64,000 bases of DNA from positions 186,001 through 250,000 of the forward strand of contig NW_008806280.1 in the NCBI RefSeq assembly GCF_000400465.1, in the 5' to 3' direction. The position numbers and the translations under genes are program-made. Position 1 is the first letter of the stretch, and each line of letters opens with the position of its first letter. This DNA is from Wallemia ichthyophaga EXF-994 (Eukaryota; Basidiomycota; Wallemiomycetes; Wallemiales; Wallemiaceae). Shown here in pieces: positions 12,901 through 25,918 of the stretch. Under the pieces are notes generated by a model that did not search any database, had not been told where the DNA came from, and saw only the letters and a list, made by a program, of their open reading frames with translations.

Positions 12901-14706
12901 TGAAACTGGAGATGCGCATATAAGAATAGCGTTCAATCCAGACATCAGCATTGAAAATCTTCCCACCAATCGCTTCTACAGATTTGCCATGAATTCAAAG
13001 CCGCACTTTAATCAATATGGCCAGAGCATAAATCAAGCCGTTCAATTCGTACAGATGCCAGCTGATGCATTGTTCACACTGGAACTCGACCCTCCACAAT
13101 CCTGGATCGCTAGACCTGTGTATGCACCAGTAGATCTAGACAATCTCAATCTTGTTACAGCGCCGTACAAAGACCTGAATGTAATCTTTCAGCTGGACAA
13201 GATAGTTGTTGATGGGCATGCCAGAGACTCAAAGACAAGTTTGCCTCCGAGGGGCCTTCAGGTTGCTTTGAAACACGGCCAAATTGATACACAAATAGTT
13301 GCAAATCTTGGTTATCTGCAACTAGCAGTGACGCCCGGTCAGTGGTCTCTCGAAATCAGAGAAGGTTATGGCAGGCAAGTATACGAAATCGAGAGTTTAG
13401 GAAGCCTAGGTTGGAATAGCCCCACAGTCGATGAAGGCTTCGAGACATTCATGTTGGATAGCTTTGAAGGCGTCAAGCTTTACCCAAGGTTTAAGAAAAA
13501 GCCAGGTATGGAGGGAGTTGACGTGCTTTCCGAGCAGCGCGAGACAGGTTTGGTACCTTATGCGAAGGCAGCTATTTCAACGTGAGTTTTTACGAATTTT
13601 GAAGCTTTTTCTTAGACGGTGACAGACTTAAATCGTTCTTGGGCTTCACATATGAGTCTGATCATGCGGATATCAATATTTTTACTGTAGCTTCCGGTCT
13701 GCTGTACGAGGTGAGCTCAGAAATTAGATGACCAAACGATTCTTACACAAACAGCGATTTGCTTCTATCATGATACTTTCGGTGCTAAAGCACACGAATC
13801 ATTCCGTCAAGTTTTGGTTCATCGAGAACTTTTTGTCGCCCTCGTTCATAGAGTTTTTACCACACCTGGCTAAGGAGTATGGCTTCAAGTATGAGCTTGT
13901 TACTTACAAATGGCCGAGCTGGCTACGTCCACAAAAGGAAAGACAAAGAATGTTGTGGGCATACAAAATTCTCTTCCTCGACGTCCTCTTTCCAATGAGT
14001 CTCGACAAGGTGATTTTTGTAGATGCTGATAACATAGTAAGAACAGATCTCAAACAGCTAATCGATGTAGACTTGCACGGTCGTGCTTATGGCTATCCGC
14101 CGATCGGGATGGATAGGGAGGAGATGGATGGCTACCGTTTTTGGACAGAAGGGTATTGGAAGGACTATTTGCGCGGTCGCAAGTACCATATCAGCGCGTT
14201 GTACGTGGTGGATCTGAAGAGATTCAGACAGATTGCCGCGGGAGATCGTTTAAGGGGGCAATATCAAGGTCTTTCTGCTGACCCTGGCTCACTTGCAAAC
14301 CTGGATCAAGATTTACCCAACAATTTCCAAACAGAAGTGCCTATCTGGACGCTTGACGGGTCTTGGCTGTGGTGTGAAACTTGGAACTCAGAGGAGAGCA
14401 TAACACAGGCAAAGACGATTGATCTTTGCAACAACCCAAAGACAGTGAGTGTCTCATCCGCTATATTCAAATATTCACAACGCACAGAAAGAACCCAAGC
14501 TAGAAAGAGCGCGCAAGATTCCCGAATGGACAGAATATGATGATGATATCCGACAATTTAGTGACAAGCTCGCAAAAGAAAAGCTAATTAAGTCATTGCT
14601 CGTTACAGAAACTGAAGAGCTGGCGCAAGGCCCGAAGGCAGCAGCAGAGGAAGCGCCGACAGCACCAGATTATTTCAAAGATAACCACAGAAAAGACGAA
14701 TTGTAG
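9930..14706 (+). CDS. gpt1: UDP-glucose:glycoprotein glucosyltransferase, ER-retained
   Basis: Nine exons (9930-10057, 10101-10409, 10454-11080, 11123-11553, 11596-11912, 11951-13581, 13626-13710, 13755-14444, 14488-14706) give 1478 aa. A signal peptide ([16 protein letters not shown]) is followed by the large folding-sensor region, with [11 protein letters not shown] and [17 protein letters not shown] typical of UGGT. The C-terminal GT24 catalytic domain begins near residue 1150: [13 protein letters not shown], DxD motif [10 protein letters not shown] near 1265, [22 protein letters not shown]. The last four residues are KDEL. The enzyme re-glucosylates misfolded N-glycoproteins in the ER lumen so that calnexin can rebind them. 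The size matches the family (about 1450-1600 aa). One intron (11913-11950) is only 38 nt, but it is needed to keep frame. It starts 166 bp after slh1. Confidence 0.95.
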
Positions 14707-14906
14707 ATAAAAATTAATTTGAAGCCGATCAGTTGACGCCATGTGCGTATACGCAGCAAGATCCTTATCGTGAGGTTGTGGGTGGTAGAGGAAATAAGCG
14801 AATCAAGGCAGCTACCAGCGTTGGAGTACTGTATGATACTCCAAGTGACTGCTGGCTGACTGCTGGGGATTGCCTCTCTCACCTCAACCACCATCACTTG
14901 CGACTG

Positions 14907-17900
14907 ATGAGTGCAATCGTGGTCCTTCCCAACGGCTCCACGCTTGATGTGTTACATACCAGCGCATCAGACGCCCTGCACGAGCTGTCGACTGTCCAAA
15001 TTTCGCTGACTTGGATACATGTAATTAGGAAGTACTGGCTCCTCGGAAAGCTGCGAGATGCCGAGACTATTTGCACTAGGGCTGCTGAATGTGAGTCCGC
15101 TGTCTTGGACCACCTGTTTCTCACAGCTCGCAGTATTCCAGCGCGACGCTCTTAGTATCTCCAAGCTGTCGACTCTCAAGGGAAATCTCTATTTGGACAT
15201 TGCAAGGGAATCCCCAAAGATTTTGCTATCAAATCCCAGTGAGGATGTCCACGCCGGTGACACCAAATGCCGCAAGGATTACATGCTCGCTGCCGCCGCT
15301 CAATTTGTTAGTGCCGATAAGTCGCTCCAAAGCATCGGTGAAGTCTCTCAGATCAATTCACCACTCTATCTGGGCAAGGCGTCCTTGCAATTGGCGCAGG
15401 GAAACCTTGATGAAGCCTTTAAAACGTTTAACGCCATTCTCAAGAACCATACTCGCAATGTCTTTGCTTTGATGGGCAAAGCAAGAATATTGCACGTCAA
15501 GCGTCATTACGCTGAGGCTTTGCGCGTCTATCAGGATATTCTTAGGATATCTCCTCGCGTAAAACCAGATCCAAGGATCGGCATTGGTTTATGCTTTTGG
15601 CAACTCAAATGCCCCCTTGAAGCAAAGGCTGCATGGGAAAGAAGCGCTGCTCTTGTGAGTCTATTCACACCCTTCTCAACGTCGCTTATTTGATTTAGAA
15701 CCCCAATTTGTACGCTCCACAGCTTCTGTTGGGTCTTCTGAACATCAACGACGCTAAAAAGCCTGATGAGCAAGATCACTACCGTGTTAAGGCGTACAAC
15801 AGGGGTATCAGATACGTACATACTGCATATAAACTCAACGAAAAAAACTCCAACGCCGCAAATGTTCTATCGTACTACTTCTTGGGTAAACGGAAGCTTC
15901 CAGTGGCAATAAAGTATGCTGAACGCGCAATTCAATATGCTGATGCTATACCCGTTCTTGTCGATGCTTACAACAATTTAGCACGCGTACACCACCTTAG
16001 CGGAAATACTGATGAAGCTCTTCGCTGCTACAAAGTCGCATTGGAGCGCTCTCCAAATAATATTGTGGCGCAGCTTGGTCGAGGACAGCTGCTTCTGAAC
16101 GATGAATCATTAACGCAGGCTGTTCACCATTTTGATAAGCTGGTTCAATCTCAGAGTCAAAAAGGATTGGCAAATCCAGAGGCTTTGTTAGTTCTCGCAA
16201 CTTTGCGCTCAAAAGTTTTGCCTGGTATATCTACGAATGAGCTACAAAAGAACAAAGAATCCGCTCGCGAGTTGTTCGATAAGTTTTTGAAAACGGTGTC
16301 GAAAGCATCCTCACCACATGAAACAGTCAGAGGTCTCGGTAACGAAGCTGAAACTTACGTTGAACTGGCTAGGCTTTGGGAGAAAGACAATATAAAGAAA
16401 TCCAGTGAGGCTTACGAGCGGGCATGTAATGTACGAAAAGAGCAAAATCTTTCTATGCCGATCGAGCTTTTGAACAATGTTGCAGTGCTTACAGCAAAGA
16501 TTGGCAATGTGGATAATGCAGTATCTTACCTCCAAGAGGCAGTTACTCGACTTGATAATGGTGAATCTAATACAAGAGACTTTTGCATTAGGAATATAGA
16601 TATCAAGCAACATATTTGTACTATGAAATACAACTTGGCGCGGATTCTTGAAGACGGAAAAGATGTTCAACATGCCAAGAAACTTTACATGCAAGTCCTC
16701 GAAATTCATCCAGAGTACTTTGAATGTAAAGTGCGACTCGCTTCACTTTATATGGATGAAAACATGCCAGATGAAGCTCACACATTACTCAAGGAGGTGC
16801 TCACAACGTGGAATGACCACAAGAACTTAAGAGCATTCTACACAAACTTCTTGATGCGATATGATATGTCGTCAGCCAAACGGTTCTGCGATGATACACT
16901 GAAGAAGGTCGCACCGAATGATATCTATGCACTTTGCGTGTCGGGCTGGGTTACTTATGTAAAATCAAGGGATATGCGCCCAAAAGTTGGAACCTCAGAA
17001 GTGAAAGACCGGGAAAGACAGTTCAGAGAGGCTATAATTTACTGGGAGAAGGCTTTGAGGTATGATCCAAAATGTGTTTATGCCGCTCAAGGACTTGCTA
17101 TCGCTATAGCAGAGAACGTTGTTCCAGATCCATCACGTCGAGATGGTCAAGAGCCAAGTGAAGAAGAAAATACTAAGGCCAGACGCGATGCGCTTGGAGT
17201 ATTTGCCAAAATAAGAGACTGTCTGGATGAGGCATCAGTTTATATCAACATGGGACATTGCTTCTACGCTCAGGATGAATTTGATAAGGCGGTTGAAGTC
17301 TACGAGCACAGCTTAGCTAGACATGAGGAGGTATCGTCGCTGTTACATGCTTGCAGGGCTAATTACAGCAAGGGAGTCCAAAAGTCGGATTTCAAATTTC
17401 TCGAGAAGGCACTGGCTTATGCTCAAACTGCAACAAAGAAGTCACCTAAGGACAAGTCTGTCAAGTACAATATAGCTATGATTGAGCAGAAAATGCTACA
17501 AGTAGTGCTGGATACACCAATCGAGAAGAGGGCTCTTAGGGATTTGGAGAGAGCTATAGAATTATCACCAGAATCACAGGAGTTATTCGGTCAGTTAGCT
17601 GCTGAGGAACCTGCAACAGTGCCATTTAGCATAGACCTTGCCGAGCAGCGTCAGGCGTTTGGTGAGGGACTCGCCGTGCGTGGGCCTGGTGAAATCGAAA
17701 AGCAGCAGGCGTATGAGGCAGAGAAGGTGGAGAAGAGTGAAAAGTACAAACTGGAGAAGGAGGCAGCTCAACAGAAAGCGAAGGAAGATGAGGCACACAG
17801 ATTAGATATGATCAAAAAGCGCAGCGAGGAGTTGGCGGAGAAACGCAAGCAGGCGCAAGAGGACATAAAGAATTTACGAGAAACACTTAAGGCAGAAGAA

Positions 17901-18340
17901 GAAGCCGAGGAGAGGAGTAAGAGCGAGAAGAAAAACAAGACCAAGAGGAAAGGCTCTGAGGATGGCCAAAGTGGTGATGAAGAAGCGCCAAAGAAACCTA
18001 AGCGCAAGACGAACAAGAAGAAGAAGCTTCGCAAGAAAGCGGGGTCAGACGGCGAAGAGAATGGAGCTGCACAGGACGAGAATGGCGCTAAGCAGGAGAA
18101 TAGCGCTAAACAGGAGAATCAATCAGCGTCTGAGGGCGAAGATGGGAACGATGGAGAGGAGAATGAGAAAGCAAAGCCATCCAAGCCAATGAGCCGGAAA
18201 AGACCGAGCTCAGTTTCAGAAGATGCTGAGAGGAAGAAAGCTAAAACGTCGTGAGTGCTAACTGATAACAGCGGAGACACAATTGACAGAAATACAGGCA
18301 GCTTTCCAAAGAGGTAATCTCAGATTCTGGAGAAGAATAA
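14907..18340 (+). CDS. ctr9: Paf1 complex subunit Ctr9 (TPR protein)
   Basis: Four exons (14907-15090, 15134-15654, 15699-18250, 18298-18340) give 1099 aa. Most of the protein is tetratricopeptide helices, with Ctr9-type blocks: STLKGNLYLDIARESPKIL, YLGKASLQLAQGNLDEAF, RIGIGLCFWQLKCPLEAKAA, FPNMGHC-like INMGHCFYAQDEFDKAVEVY. The C-terminal 230 residues are a Lys/Glu-rich coiled coil followed by a basic and acidic tail (KKPKRKTNKKKKLRKKAG), ending in the small last exon with VISDSGEE. Ctr9 scaffolds the Paf1 complex on elongating RNA polymerase II and supports H2B ubiquitination and H3 methylation. Length fits the family (1050-1200 aa). It lies 200 bp after gpt1 and 57 bp before hat1, all on the plus strand. 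Confidence 0.95.
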
Positions 18341-18397
18341 TTTTGTAAAGTTAAATATTTTATCTAACGCTTGACTTGACTTTGTGTAGATACGCTG

Positions 18398-19923
18398 ATG
18401 ACAACTGAATACGCGGGATCGTCAAACGAGGCAGTGGAAATTAGATTGCGTGGGTGCTTAATATGGAATCCTTGCTCTACTAAAATATTGCAGGTAGAAG
18501 CGAGGCTGATGAACGCCAGCTGGAATCCGAGGAAGAGTTGAGGCTGACGCGACCATGGAATCCAACATTCACGTATCCAATATTTGGTACAGAGGAGCAA
18601 ATTTATGGCTATAAGAATCTGAAAGTTACTGTGAGTCAACGCGCACACAGTCTTACACTGGCTTAAACGTCGTCCAGGTTGATATGGCTTCTGGCTCATT
18701 GAAATCTCAACTCAACGTAAATTACGGCGATAAGAAAGAGGATGCTGATAACGTTGTCGACAGTATCAAGGAATATTTACCATTAGGTGGGTTCTTTAGC
18801 CACGGGGAACGTCTTGAGTAACTCGGCGCAGAGGAAGGAGACTTTGAAGAGCTTTTGGACAGAGACGCGCGGGAATTCAAACCTTGCGGTGATCTTATTA
18901 AAACATACACACGCGCGTCCGCAAAATCTCAAGGCAAAGGTAAAGGAAAGAGAAGGAAGGTCGAAACGTCATCAGGATCAGTCGCGGGCGAGGAAGGCGA
19001 TGTTGTGTACGAGATATACAGAGCTAAGTGGGATACTCCCGGCTGGAAAGCTTTTAATAAGCGGATGCAATTCTTTTTGTTGTTGGTAGGTGCTTTTGTC
19101 TCAGATAGAATCAAAGCGTATTGACGTAAAAAGTTTATCGAAGCAGCAAACTATCTCGAAGAAGATGACGACAACTGGGAATTCTTCACTTTGTTCGAGA
19201 AGAGGAGCAGAGATAACGGAGAAAACACATATCACTTCGTTGGATATTCATCTCTTTACTCCTTCTATCACTTCCCTACTGGTCGTAGGCAACGTTTATC
19301 GTATGTTCTTCTTGTTTGATTGAGCATCATTTCTCATTCGCATTCGCTGCAGACAATTCTTCATCTTGCCTCCATATCAAAGACAAAGCCATGCATCTGA
19401 ACTGTATAACGCTATTCGCAGTGATGTGCTGTCTAGACAGGAGATTATTGAATTAGGTGTGGAGGATCCTTCAGAGTCATTTGACGTCCTTCGTGACGTG
19501 AATGATCTTCGTTGGTTGAGCGATGAGCACCTTCTAGACAATAAAACGGCTGCAGACATGAACAGGAATTGGATAGAACAAGAAAGACAAAAGCTTAAAG
19601 TGCCCAAGCGCCAGTTTCTGCGTTTGATCGAGATGCTTCTGCTTCACAAGCTGGATCCAAAGAATCAAGAGCAGTCCAAGAGGTTCAGACTTTTGGTGAG
19701 CTTTAAGTTAACTTGTTCAAAACATTTTAACAGACTCAATAGGTTAAAGATCGTCTTTACAGGTTCAACTACGTAGGTAACTCAGAAAATAGTCAATATA
19801 TCTCACAGTATACAGGAACAATTAATTGGTTTGACGCCAGAAGAGAGGAAAGCTGCTTTACAGCTGACTTATGAAGGTGTTGTTGACAACTACCGTGATG
19901 TACTTCTCAAAAGTCATATCTGA
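18398..19923 (+). CDS. hat1: Histone acetyltransferase type B catalytic subunit Hat1
   Basis: Eight exons (18398-18449, 18494-18630, 18678-18786, 18832-19085, 19134-19300, 19353-19695, 19743-19772, 19816-19923) give 399 aa. Hat1 signatures run in order: FTYPIFGTEEQIYGYKNLKV at the N-terminus, FIEAANYLEEDDDNWEFFTL, YHFVGYSSLYSFYHFP near residue 217, and the acetyl-CoA loop QFFILPPYQRQSHASELYNA. Hat1 acetylates newly made histone H4 (K5 and K12) before chromatin assembly, usually with a Hat2 WD40 partner. A 30-nt exon (VKDRLYRFNY) is required to reach the conserved C-terminus. The gene ends 75 bp from the convergent kinase gene. Length and motif order match the family, so the call is firm. Confidence 0.95.
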
Positions 19924-19998
19924 TGGTTGTGAGAACGAATTACATCTTGCTATACATTACATGAGAAAAGAAATGCAACCGAATTCTAAGAAATTTCC

Positions 19999-21462
19999 TT
20001 ATGTCGCAAAATCCTCACTGGCACTTTCATAATCCGACACATTTGCCTCGTGGACTTCACTGGCAGGTTTGCTATTGGCTGCGTTGGCTGCTACTGAAGC
20101 GTCCAAGGAACGATCAGAACTGAAGTCGAATTTCTTGAAGTCTTGAGAATCTTGAGAGACAATAGAGCCATTCTGCGCATCGGAATTTTCTTGAGCTCTT
20201 TCAGAAGCGTTTTGACCCAGCTTGCTAAATCTAGACATGGCCGTAACTGCTCTAATAGCGCTTCTCCATCTAAGATACCAGTCAGACGAGCTTTGGATCA
20301 CAAAGATCTGCATACTTCTCGCGACTGTTGAATGCATCCCGCAAACCTTCACTCACATCGTGTTCAGAGAGATTTTGATCTTTGAACCACTGGAAATGTT
20401 AGATGGATCAGGAAGGAAGGAATGTAAATACCTGGTGGTTGAGCGCTTGCTCAGCTGTGAGTCTTTTGGATGGGTCGGGTTGCAACAGAGCTTTAACAAA
20501 GTCCTTTGCTGGAGTGGAGTTAGAGTGCACGGAGATGAGGTTGTGACTCACCATGATCGCTGACTTTAGACCAGTATCTTTCGTGGAACTCAATCTTTCC
20601 TCTGTTAGTTTCTTTAATCAACTCACTCAGTTCTTCAGAACGGAAGGGAGAGTAACCACATAATAAGACATAAGTGACGACACCGATGGCCCAGAGGTCA
20701 ACAGGCTTACTGTGAGCATCGTTGTTGAGTATCTCTGGAGCAGCATAACCGACAGAGCCAGCAAGTGAGGTAATTTGAGCGTTATGACTGTCTAAACGCT
20801 GAGAAATACCAAAATCGGCAATAACAACGCCAGAGCCAGCATCTTTACTTTTGTAGAGAATATTTTCAGGTTTTATATCGCGATGCACGACATTATTTGA
20901 GTGCATATATGCAGTAGCATCGACAATAGACATGATAACGGTCGCAGCGTTTTTCTCCTGGGATGGAGAGTTAGGGGAATTGAAAGACAAGTCAAATAAA
21001 GCAATACTCACGGTAAACCTTCCCTTACGAGCGATTCTATCAAATAGCTCACCGCCAGTGGCAAGTTGGAAACTGAGGTACCAAGTGTCTCTCGATTCAT
21101 ACCACTCGTAGAAAGAAACGATATTGGGATGATTAAGATGTTTGAGTAGATTAGTCTCATCAAATATGGCACTCTCATTCCCCTGAGCCTTTTTCTTGGA
21201 AATCACTTTAACGGCAACGTCCTGCTTTCCATCTGGATGGTTATCCCACTCGGCTCGTACGACCTATAACGATTAGATAGACAGATATAAAAACACCAGC
21301 CCCACCTTTCCAAATGCACCTTCTCCTAACTGTGCGTGTGTGTGTCTGTGTAAGCTGTGTTTCGGTGGCAGCGTATTTCCTCACAACTTCACCAAAATTG
21401 TAGCTCTTCTTCTTGTAATAAGATTCTGGTTGTGGCAGCAATGTGTCCCTTAAAAAACCCAT
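19999..21462 (-). CDS. cmk1: Calcium/calmodulin-dependent-type Ser/Thr protein kinase
   Basis: Seven exons (21462-21385, 21329-21306, 21263-21012, 20957-20552, 20508-20432, 20389-20316, 20269-19999) give 393 aa. Kinase motifs are intact: LGEGAFGKVV glycine loop (a 24-nt exon), DVAVKVISKK with the catalytic lysine, HRDIKPENIL, DFGIS, SVGYAAPEIL, and DLWAIGVVTYVLLCGYSPF, typical of the CaMK group. After the domain, the sequence FNSREKWRSAIRAVTAMSRF matches the autoinhibitory and calmodulin-binding segment of fungal Cmk1/Cmk2. The last 80 residues are acidic and Ser-rich. Such kinases relay calcium signals in stress and growth. The exact paralogue (Cmk1 or Cmk2) cannot be told. It is convergent with hat1 and divergent from cet1, with 68 bp between the two start codons. 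Confidence 0.9.
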
Positions 21463-21530
21463 AAATCCAAGACCGTGATAAGCGTGATGGCCGTGTGTGT
21501 TGAACCTTGGCTGCGCTACATCATCATCTT

Positions 21531-22736
21531 ATGAGCAGCGACAGCGACAATAGCGCAAACGATTTTGTTGGGAAACGTAAATCACCACCAGTGGATTCTC
21601 AGGAAATCCAAAACTCAGCAAAACGCCCAAACGATTCTGTTGGGAAGCGTAAATCACCACCCGTGGATTCTCAGGAAATCCAAAACTCAGCAAAACGCCC
21701 AAGAGTAGAACCTATGGATACCATTAAGATGGAGAAGAACATGTTTGGTCTTGATCCGAGCGATGAATTCATTAAAGAGATTTCCGATTGGATTTGGTTA
21801 AAGACCAAGAATTGCAAGCATAAAGTTGAGGTTGGTGGGCTTAGAATCACGTAGATATAGCTGAGACGGCTTGATTAGGTGGAGGCCAAAGTTGGACGAT
21901 TTTTAGATCAAAGTGCGCAGAGAGCAGGATTGCCTGTCGCAGTAGAGACCATTCTCTCTAATACAGACGGTTTAAAGTTTGAGTCGAATATGACAGAGGT
22001 GTGTTTATCTCACATGCTATATTCCATTCAATTGCACTCCTCACACAGAATCAGGCTCAACATAAGCATTACAATGGAATTCTCAATAAACGCGCATCGC
22101 AACTAAATCAAAACTTGCGTAGTAAAATAGACTGTGTCCACAATAAAGAGATAGACTCATTTCATTCGTCCGGTCGTGGCTCAGGTAAGGTTCGTGTAAC
22201 TAGAGATCAGGGCAAGACGGATATCAAAGAAATGATTGAAAAGGTGCGCGTAGCAGATTTGGCTATTTACTCACCCAAGAGGCTCTTCGATTGGAGGTTA
22301 AGCATAAACATGGAAGTGCCGCGTATGTTTAACCTAATTAATCCTCTGAGGAAGCCATGACACCATGTTTAGATAACGACCTGCCGAAACAAGACCCTTA
22401 TTATCAACGGAAAAAAGATAGAATGAGCTACACACAGCAGGAGATGCAAGTCGACCTAACGCAAGTATTTGCGAGGCCCGGTGAAGTGAGTCGGAGTTGT
22501 TTGTACAATGCTCTCGCTGACGCTGATTACAGCCACCGACGCACGAGCTCGAGCTTGAGATACGTAGGCCTAAATTTCTCATGGAAGAAGGCAAAAAACG
22601 CGAGCGAGGATTACCAAACATGTGTAAGCTCTATCGCACGCGTTTGTAATGACGTAAACTAAGAAAAATCCAAGACGACGAGTTAATCAAAGTATTTGTG
22701 AGCAACATAAGGATGCTTGTTAGGAATGGGATTTGA
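21531..22736 (+). CDS. cet1: mRNA capping enzyme beta subunit, RNA 5'-triphosphatase (Cet1/Pct1)
   Basis: Six exons (21531-21830, 21879-21998, 22049-22322, 22355-22485, 22533-22621, 22664-22736) give 328 aa. The metal-dependent tunnel triphosphatase motifs are present: VEVEAKVGRF, RLFDWRLSINMEVP, QRKKDRMSYTQQEMQVDLTQ and HELELEIRRP, with the three glutamate-rich strands of the family. The enzyme removes the gamma phosphate from nascent pre-mRNA, the first step of capping, and works with the guanylyltransferase Ceg1. The C-terminal exon restores the family ending DDELIKVFVSNIRMLVRNG. The intron before exon 4 is only 32 nt in this model and is the least certain join. Near the N-terminus a 24-residue unit is duplicated in tandem in the disordered tail. 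Confidence 0.93.
21558..21701 (+). repeat. 72-bp tandem duplication inside the cet1 5' coding region
   Basis: Two adjacent 72-bp copies (21558-21629 and 21630-21701) differ at three bases as read. Each encodes 24 residues containing VGKRKSPPVDSQEIQNSAKR. The frame is kept, so the protein simply gains a second Lys/Arg/Pro-rich unit before the catalytic domain. Confidence 0.95.
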
Positions 22737-22933
22737 ATTTATCTTGATGTAGCAAATATATTTTCTAACTCACGTAAAAAATTCACATTATTAAGTTGAG
22801 AACGCGTCTCAAAACCATCTTCATCATTATCAATCAACGGCATTTATCCAAGATAAAATAAATGTGAGTGAATTGATATATTCACGCGTATAATTACTCA
22901 CAGTATCTTACCAGCTAATTTCATATCGCCACG

Positions 22934-25814
22934 ATGTCCGGAATGACAGTACGTCGATTGACGCGTCCAGCGTTCTTGACTAACATATGCACAAGGTTTT
23001 TAAGCGCGACGGCCGTAAAGAAAGCGTAGCCTTTGATAAGTGGGTTTTTCTAACACGCGTAACCGTCTCTAAACGTGATTTTCAGAATCACAGCGAGAAT
23101 CAATAAGCTTTGCTATGGACTTGATTCAAATCACGTAGACCCAATTGAGATTACAAAGAAGGTCGTACAAGGTGTTCACCAGGGCATCACCACCGTCGAG
23201 CTCGACAATTTAGCTGCCGAAACGGCTGCATACCTCACTGTAAAAGTAGGTTGGTCACTGTACAATCATATACCCACGAATCTCACATCCATCACTAGCA
23301 CCCTGATTACGCTGTACTCGCAGCTAGAATAGCCATTTCAAACTTACACAAGGAAACCAAGAAGGCTTTTTCGGCTGTTATCGAAGATCTCTACAAATAT
23401 GTAAATCCAAGAAATGGCAAGCCAGGTCCACTTATTAGCGACGAGACGTATGATATAATAATGAAAAACCGCGGCGTACTTGACTCTGCTATCCTCTACG
23501 ATCGCGATTTTAACTACAATTTGTGAGTTGGGTTTTGTGCATACTAGCATCCTAACATTCTCATAGCTTTGGTTTTAAGACTCTTGAAAGATCATACCTT
23601 CTTCGTATAAATGGCAAGGTCGCAGAGCGTCCACAGCACATGTTGATGCGTGTAGCAGTTGGAATCCACGGTGCAGACATCGAGCGCGTTATCGAAACTT
23701 ATAACCTTATGTCAATCAAGGCATTTACGCACGCCAGTCCAACCCTCTTCAATGCTGGTACACCACAGCCTCAAATGTCCTCGTGCTTCTTGGTTACTAT
23801 GCAAGACGACTCCATTGAAGGCATTTACGATACTCTCAAGTCTTGTGCCCTTATTTCAAAGACTGCAGGTGGTATCGGTTTAAACATACACTGCATTCGT
23901 GCAACCGGATCTTACATTTCTGGTACTAATGGTTCTTCAAATGGTATCGTACCAATGCTCAGAGCATTTGATGCAACAGCACGTTACGTTGATCAAGGTG
24001 GTAATAAGAGACCTGGTGCTTTTGCCATCTACCTTGAGCCATGGCACCCTGACGTCTTTGAGTTCTTGGATTTGCGTAAAAACCACGGTAAGGAAGAAGT
24101 CAGAGCCCGTGATTTATTCTATGCTTTATGGATACCAGACTTGTTCATGCAACGTGTTCAAGAGAACGGTGACTGGCCTTTGTTCTGCCCACACGAAGCA
24201 CCTGGCTTACATGAGGTTTGGGGTAAAGAATTTGAGCAACTCTTCTTCAAGTACGAGAGAGAAGGTAGATCAAAGAAGGTGGTCAAAGCACAAAAGCTTT
24301 GGTACTCTATTCTCGACTCACAAGTCGAGACTGGTGGTCCATTCATGTTATACAAAGATCACGCAAATGCCAAGTCTAACCAACAAAACCTTGGTACAAT
24401 CAAGAACTCAAACTTGTGCACAGAGATTATTGAATACTCTGCGCCTGACGAAGTTGCCGTGTGTAACCTCGCTTCGATCGCTTTACCATCATACATCAAA
24501 GATCGCAGGTTCGACTTTAAGGAATTGCATAAGGTTACAAAAGTACTTACTCGCAACCTCAACCGTATCATTGATGTGAATTACTATCCAGTAAAGGAGG
24601 CTCGTAACTCTAACATGCGCCATCGTCCAATTGGTTTGGGTGTTCAAGGTCTTGCGGATGCATTCCAACTGTTAAGATTTCCTTTCAGCTCAGAAGAAGC
24701 AAGGTTACTCAACAAGCAAATATTTGAAACCATCTACCACGCTGCCGTTGAATCATCCACAGAACTTGCTACCGAATTCGGTCCATATGAGACTTATCAA
24801 GGCAGTCCAGCTAGCAAGGGACAGTTGCAATATGATTTATGGAATGTTCAACCCACTAATTTATGGGACTGGAATGATTTGAAGCAGAAGGTGGCTCGTT
24901 GTGGTTTGAGAAATTCACTTTTAGTCGCACCAATGCCAACAGCTTCAACATCACAAATATTAGGATTCAATGAGTGCTTTGAACCTTATACATCAAATAT
25001 TTACACAAGAAGAGTTTTATCTGGAGAATTCCAGATAGTAAACCCATGGCTGTTGAAGGACTTGTGTGAGTTGGGATTATGGAATGATGGTATGAAGAAC
25101 AAGATTATTGCGCACGGTGGATCAATTCAGAATATCTCAGAAATTCCATATGAGATCAAGGAACTGTACAAGACGGTTTGGGAAATAAGTCAGAAGGTTG
25201 TCATAGATTTGGCTGCTGATAGAGGGGCGTTCATTGATCAAAGTCAGAGTTTGAATGTTCATTTGGCGTCACCAACCCATGCACAGCTAACATCTATGCA
25301 TTTCTATGCTCACAAGAGAGGATTGAAGACTGGTATGTACTACTTGCGCACACGTCCACAATCAGCAGCTATTCAATTCACTGTCGACAAGGAAGCATTA
25401 GATGAGGCGAAGAGTGCACAAAGTGGCAAGTCAACACCAACAAGTGCACCAACACCACCCAATATACTCAATGGAGTTGAAAGAATGAAGTTGGAGGATA
25501 AGAATAGTAGCACGCGCTCGAATGCAGCGAGAAATGTTTCAACGCCAGTAAGAGCAGCCACCATTTCAAGAGCAGTGAGTGGAATTGAGAATACGTCATC
25601 AATCAAGCGCACGCTGTCTTCTCACATTGACATTGAGAATGATGAGAACAACCAACCAAGAGGAGAAGAAATAGTGGCTGGTGAAGAAACGGAAGATGAA
25701 GATGAAATTGATTTTGAGACAGCCAAAGCGAGAATGGAAGCTAAGCAACTCGAGCAAGAGAAGCTTATTTGTAGCATTGAGAACAAGGAAGCGTGTGTGA
25801 TGTGTAGCGGATGA
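22934..25814 (+). CDS. rnr1: Ribonucleoside-diphosphate reductase large subunit
   Basis: Five exons (22934-22948, 22996-23039, 23086-23245, 23299-23522, 23567-25814) give 896 aa. The start with a 15-nt first exon is preferred because the first intron has donor GTACGT and branch TGACTAAC; a downstream ATG at 22987 is possible. The N-terminal ATP cone reads [16 protein letters not shown]. The class I core follows: [46 protein letters not shown] with the radical-site cysteine, [11 protein letters not shown] and [16 protein letters not shown]. The C-terminus keeps the redox pair CVMCSG that reduces the active site. The enzyme makes dNDPs from NDPs with the small subunit (not in this window). A roughly 120-residue Ser/Pro-rich then acidic linker precedes the CVMC tail. 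Confidence 0.97.
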
Positions 25815-25918
25815 AATTATATATTTTAACGAACTTGAATGTTAATATTTATATTTTACATTTTGTGTCTAGTATTTCCAATACGCCGGTTTAAACGTTG
25901 ATCTGTTTCAACCAAACA

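Noticed and set aside
22987-22995. ATG at 22987 as the start of ribonucleotide reductase
   Set aside because: It lies inside an intron with strong donor and branch signals; the upstream ATG at 22934 joins in frame. It remains a fallback.
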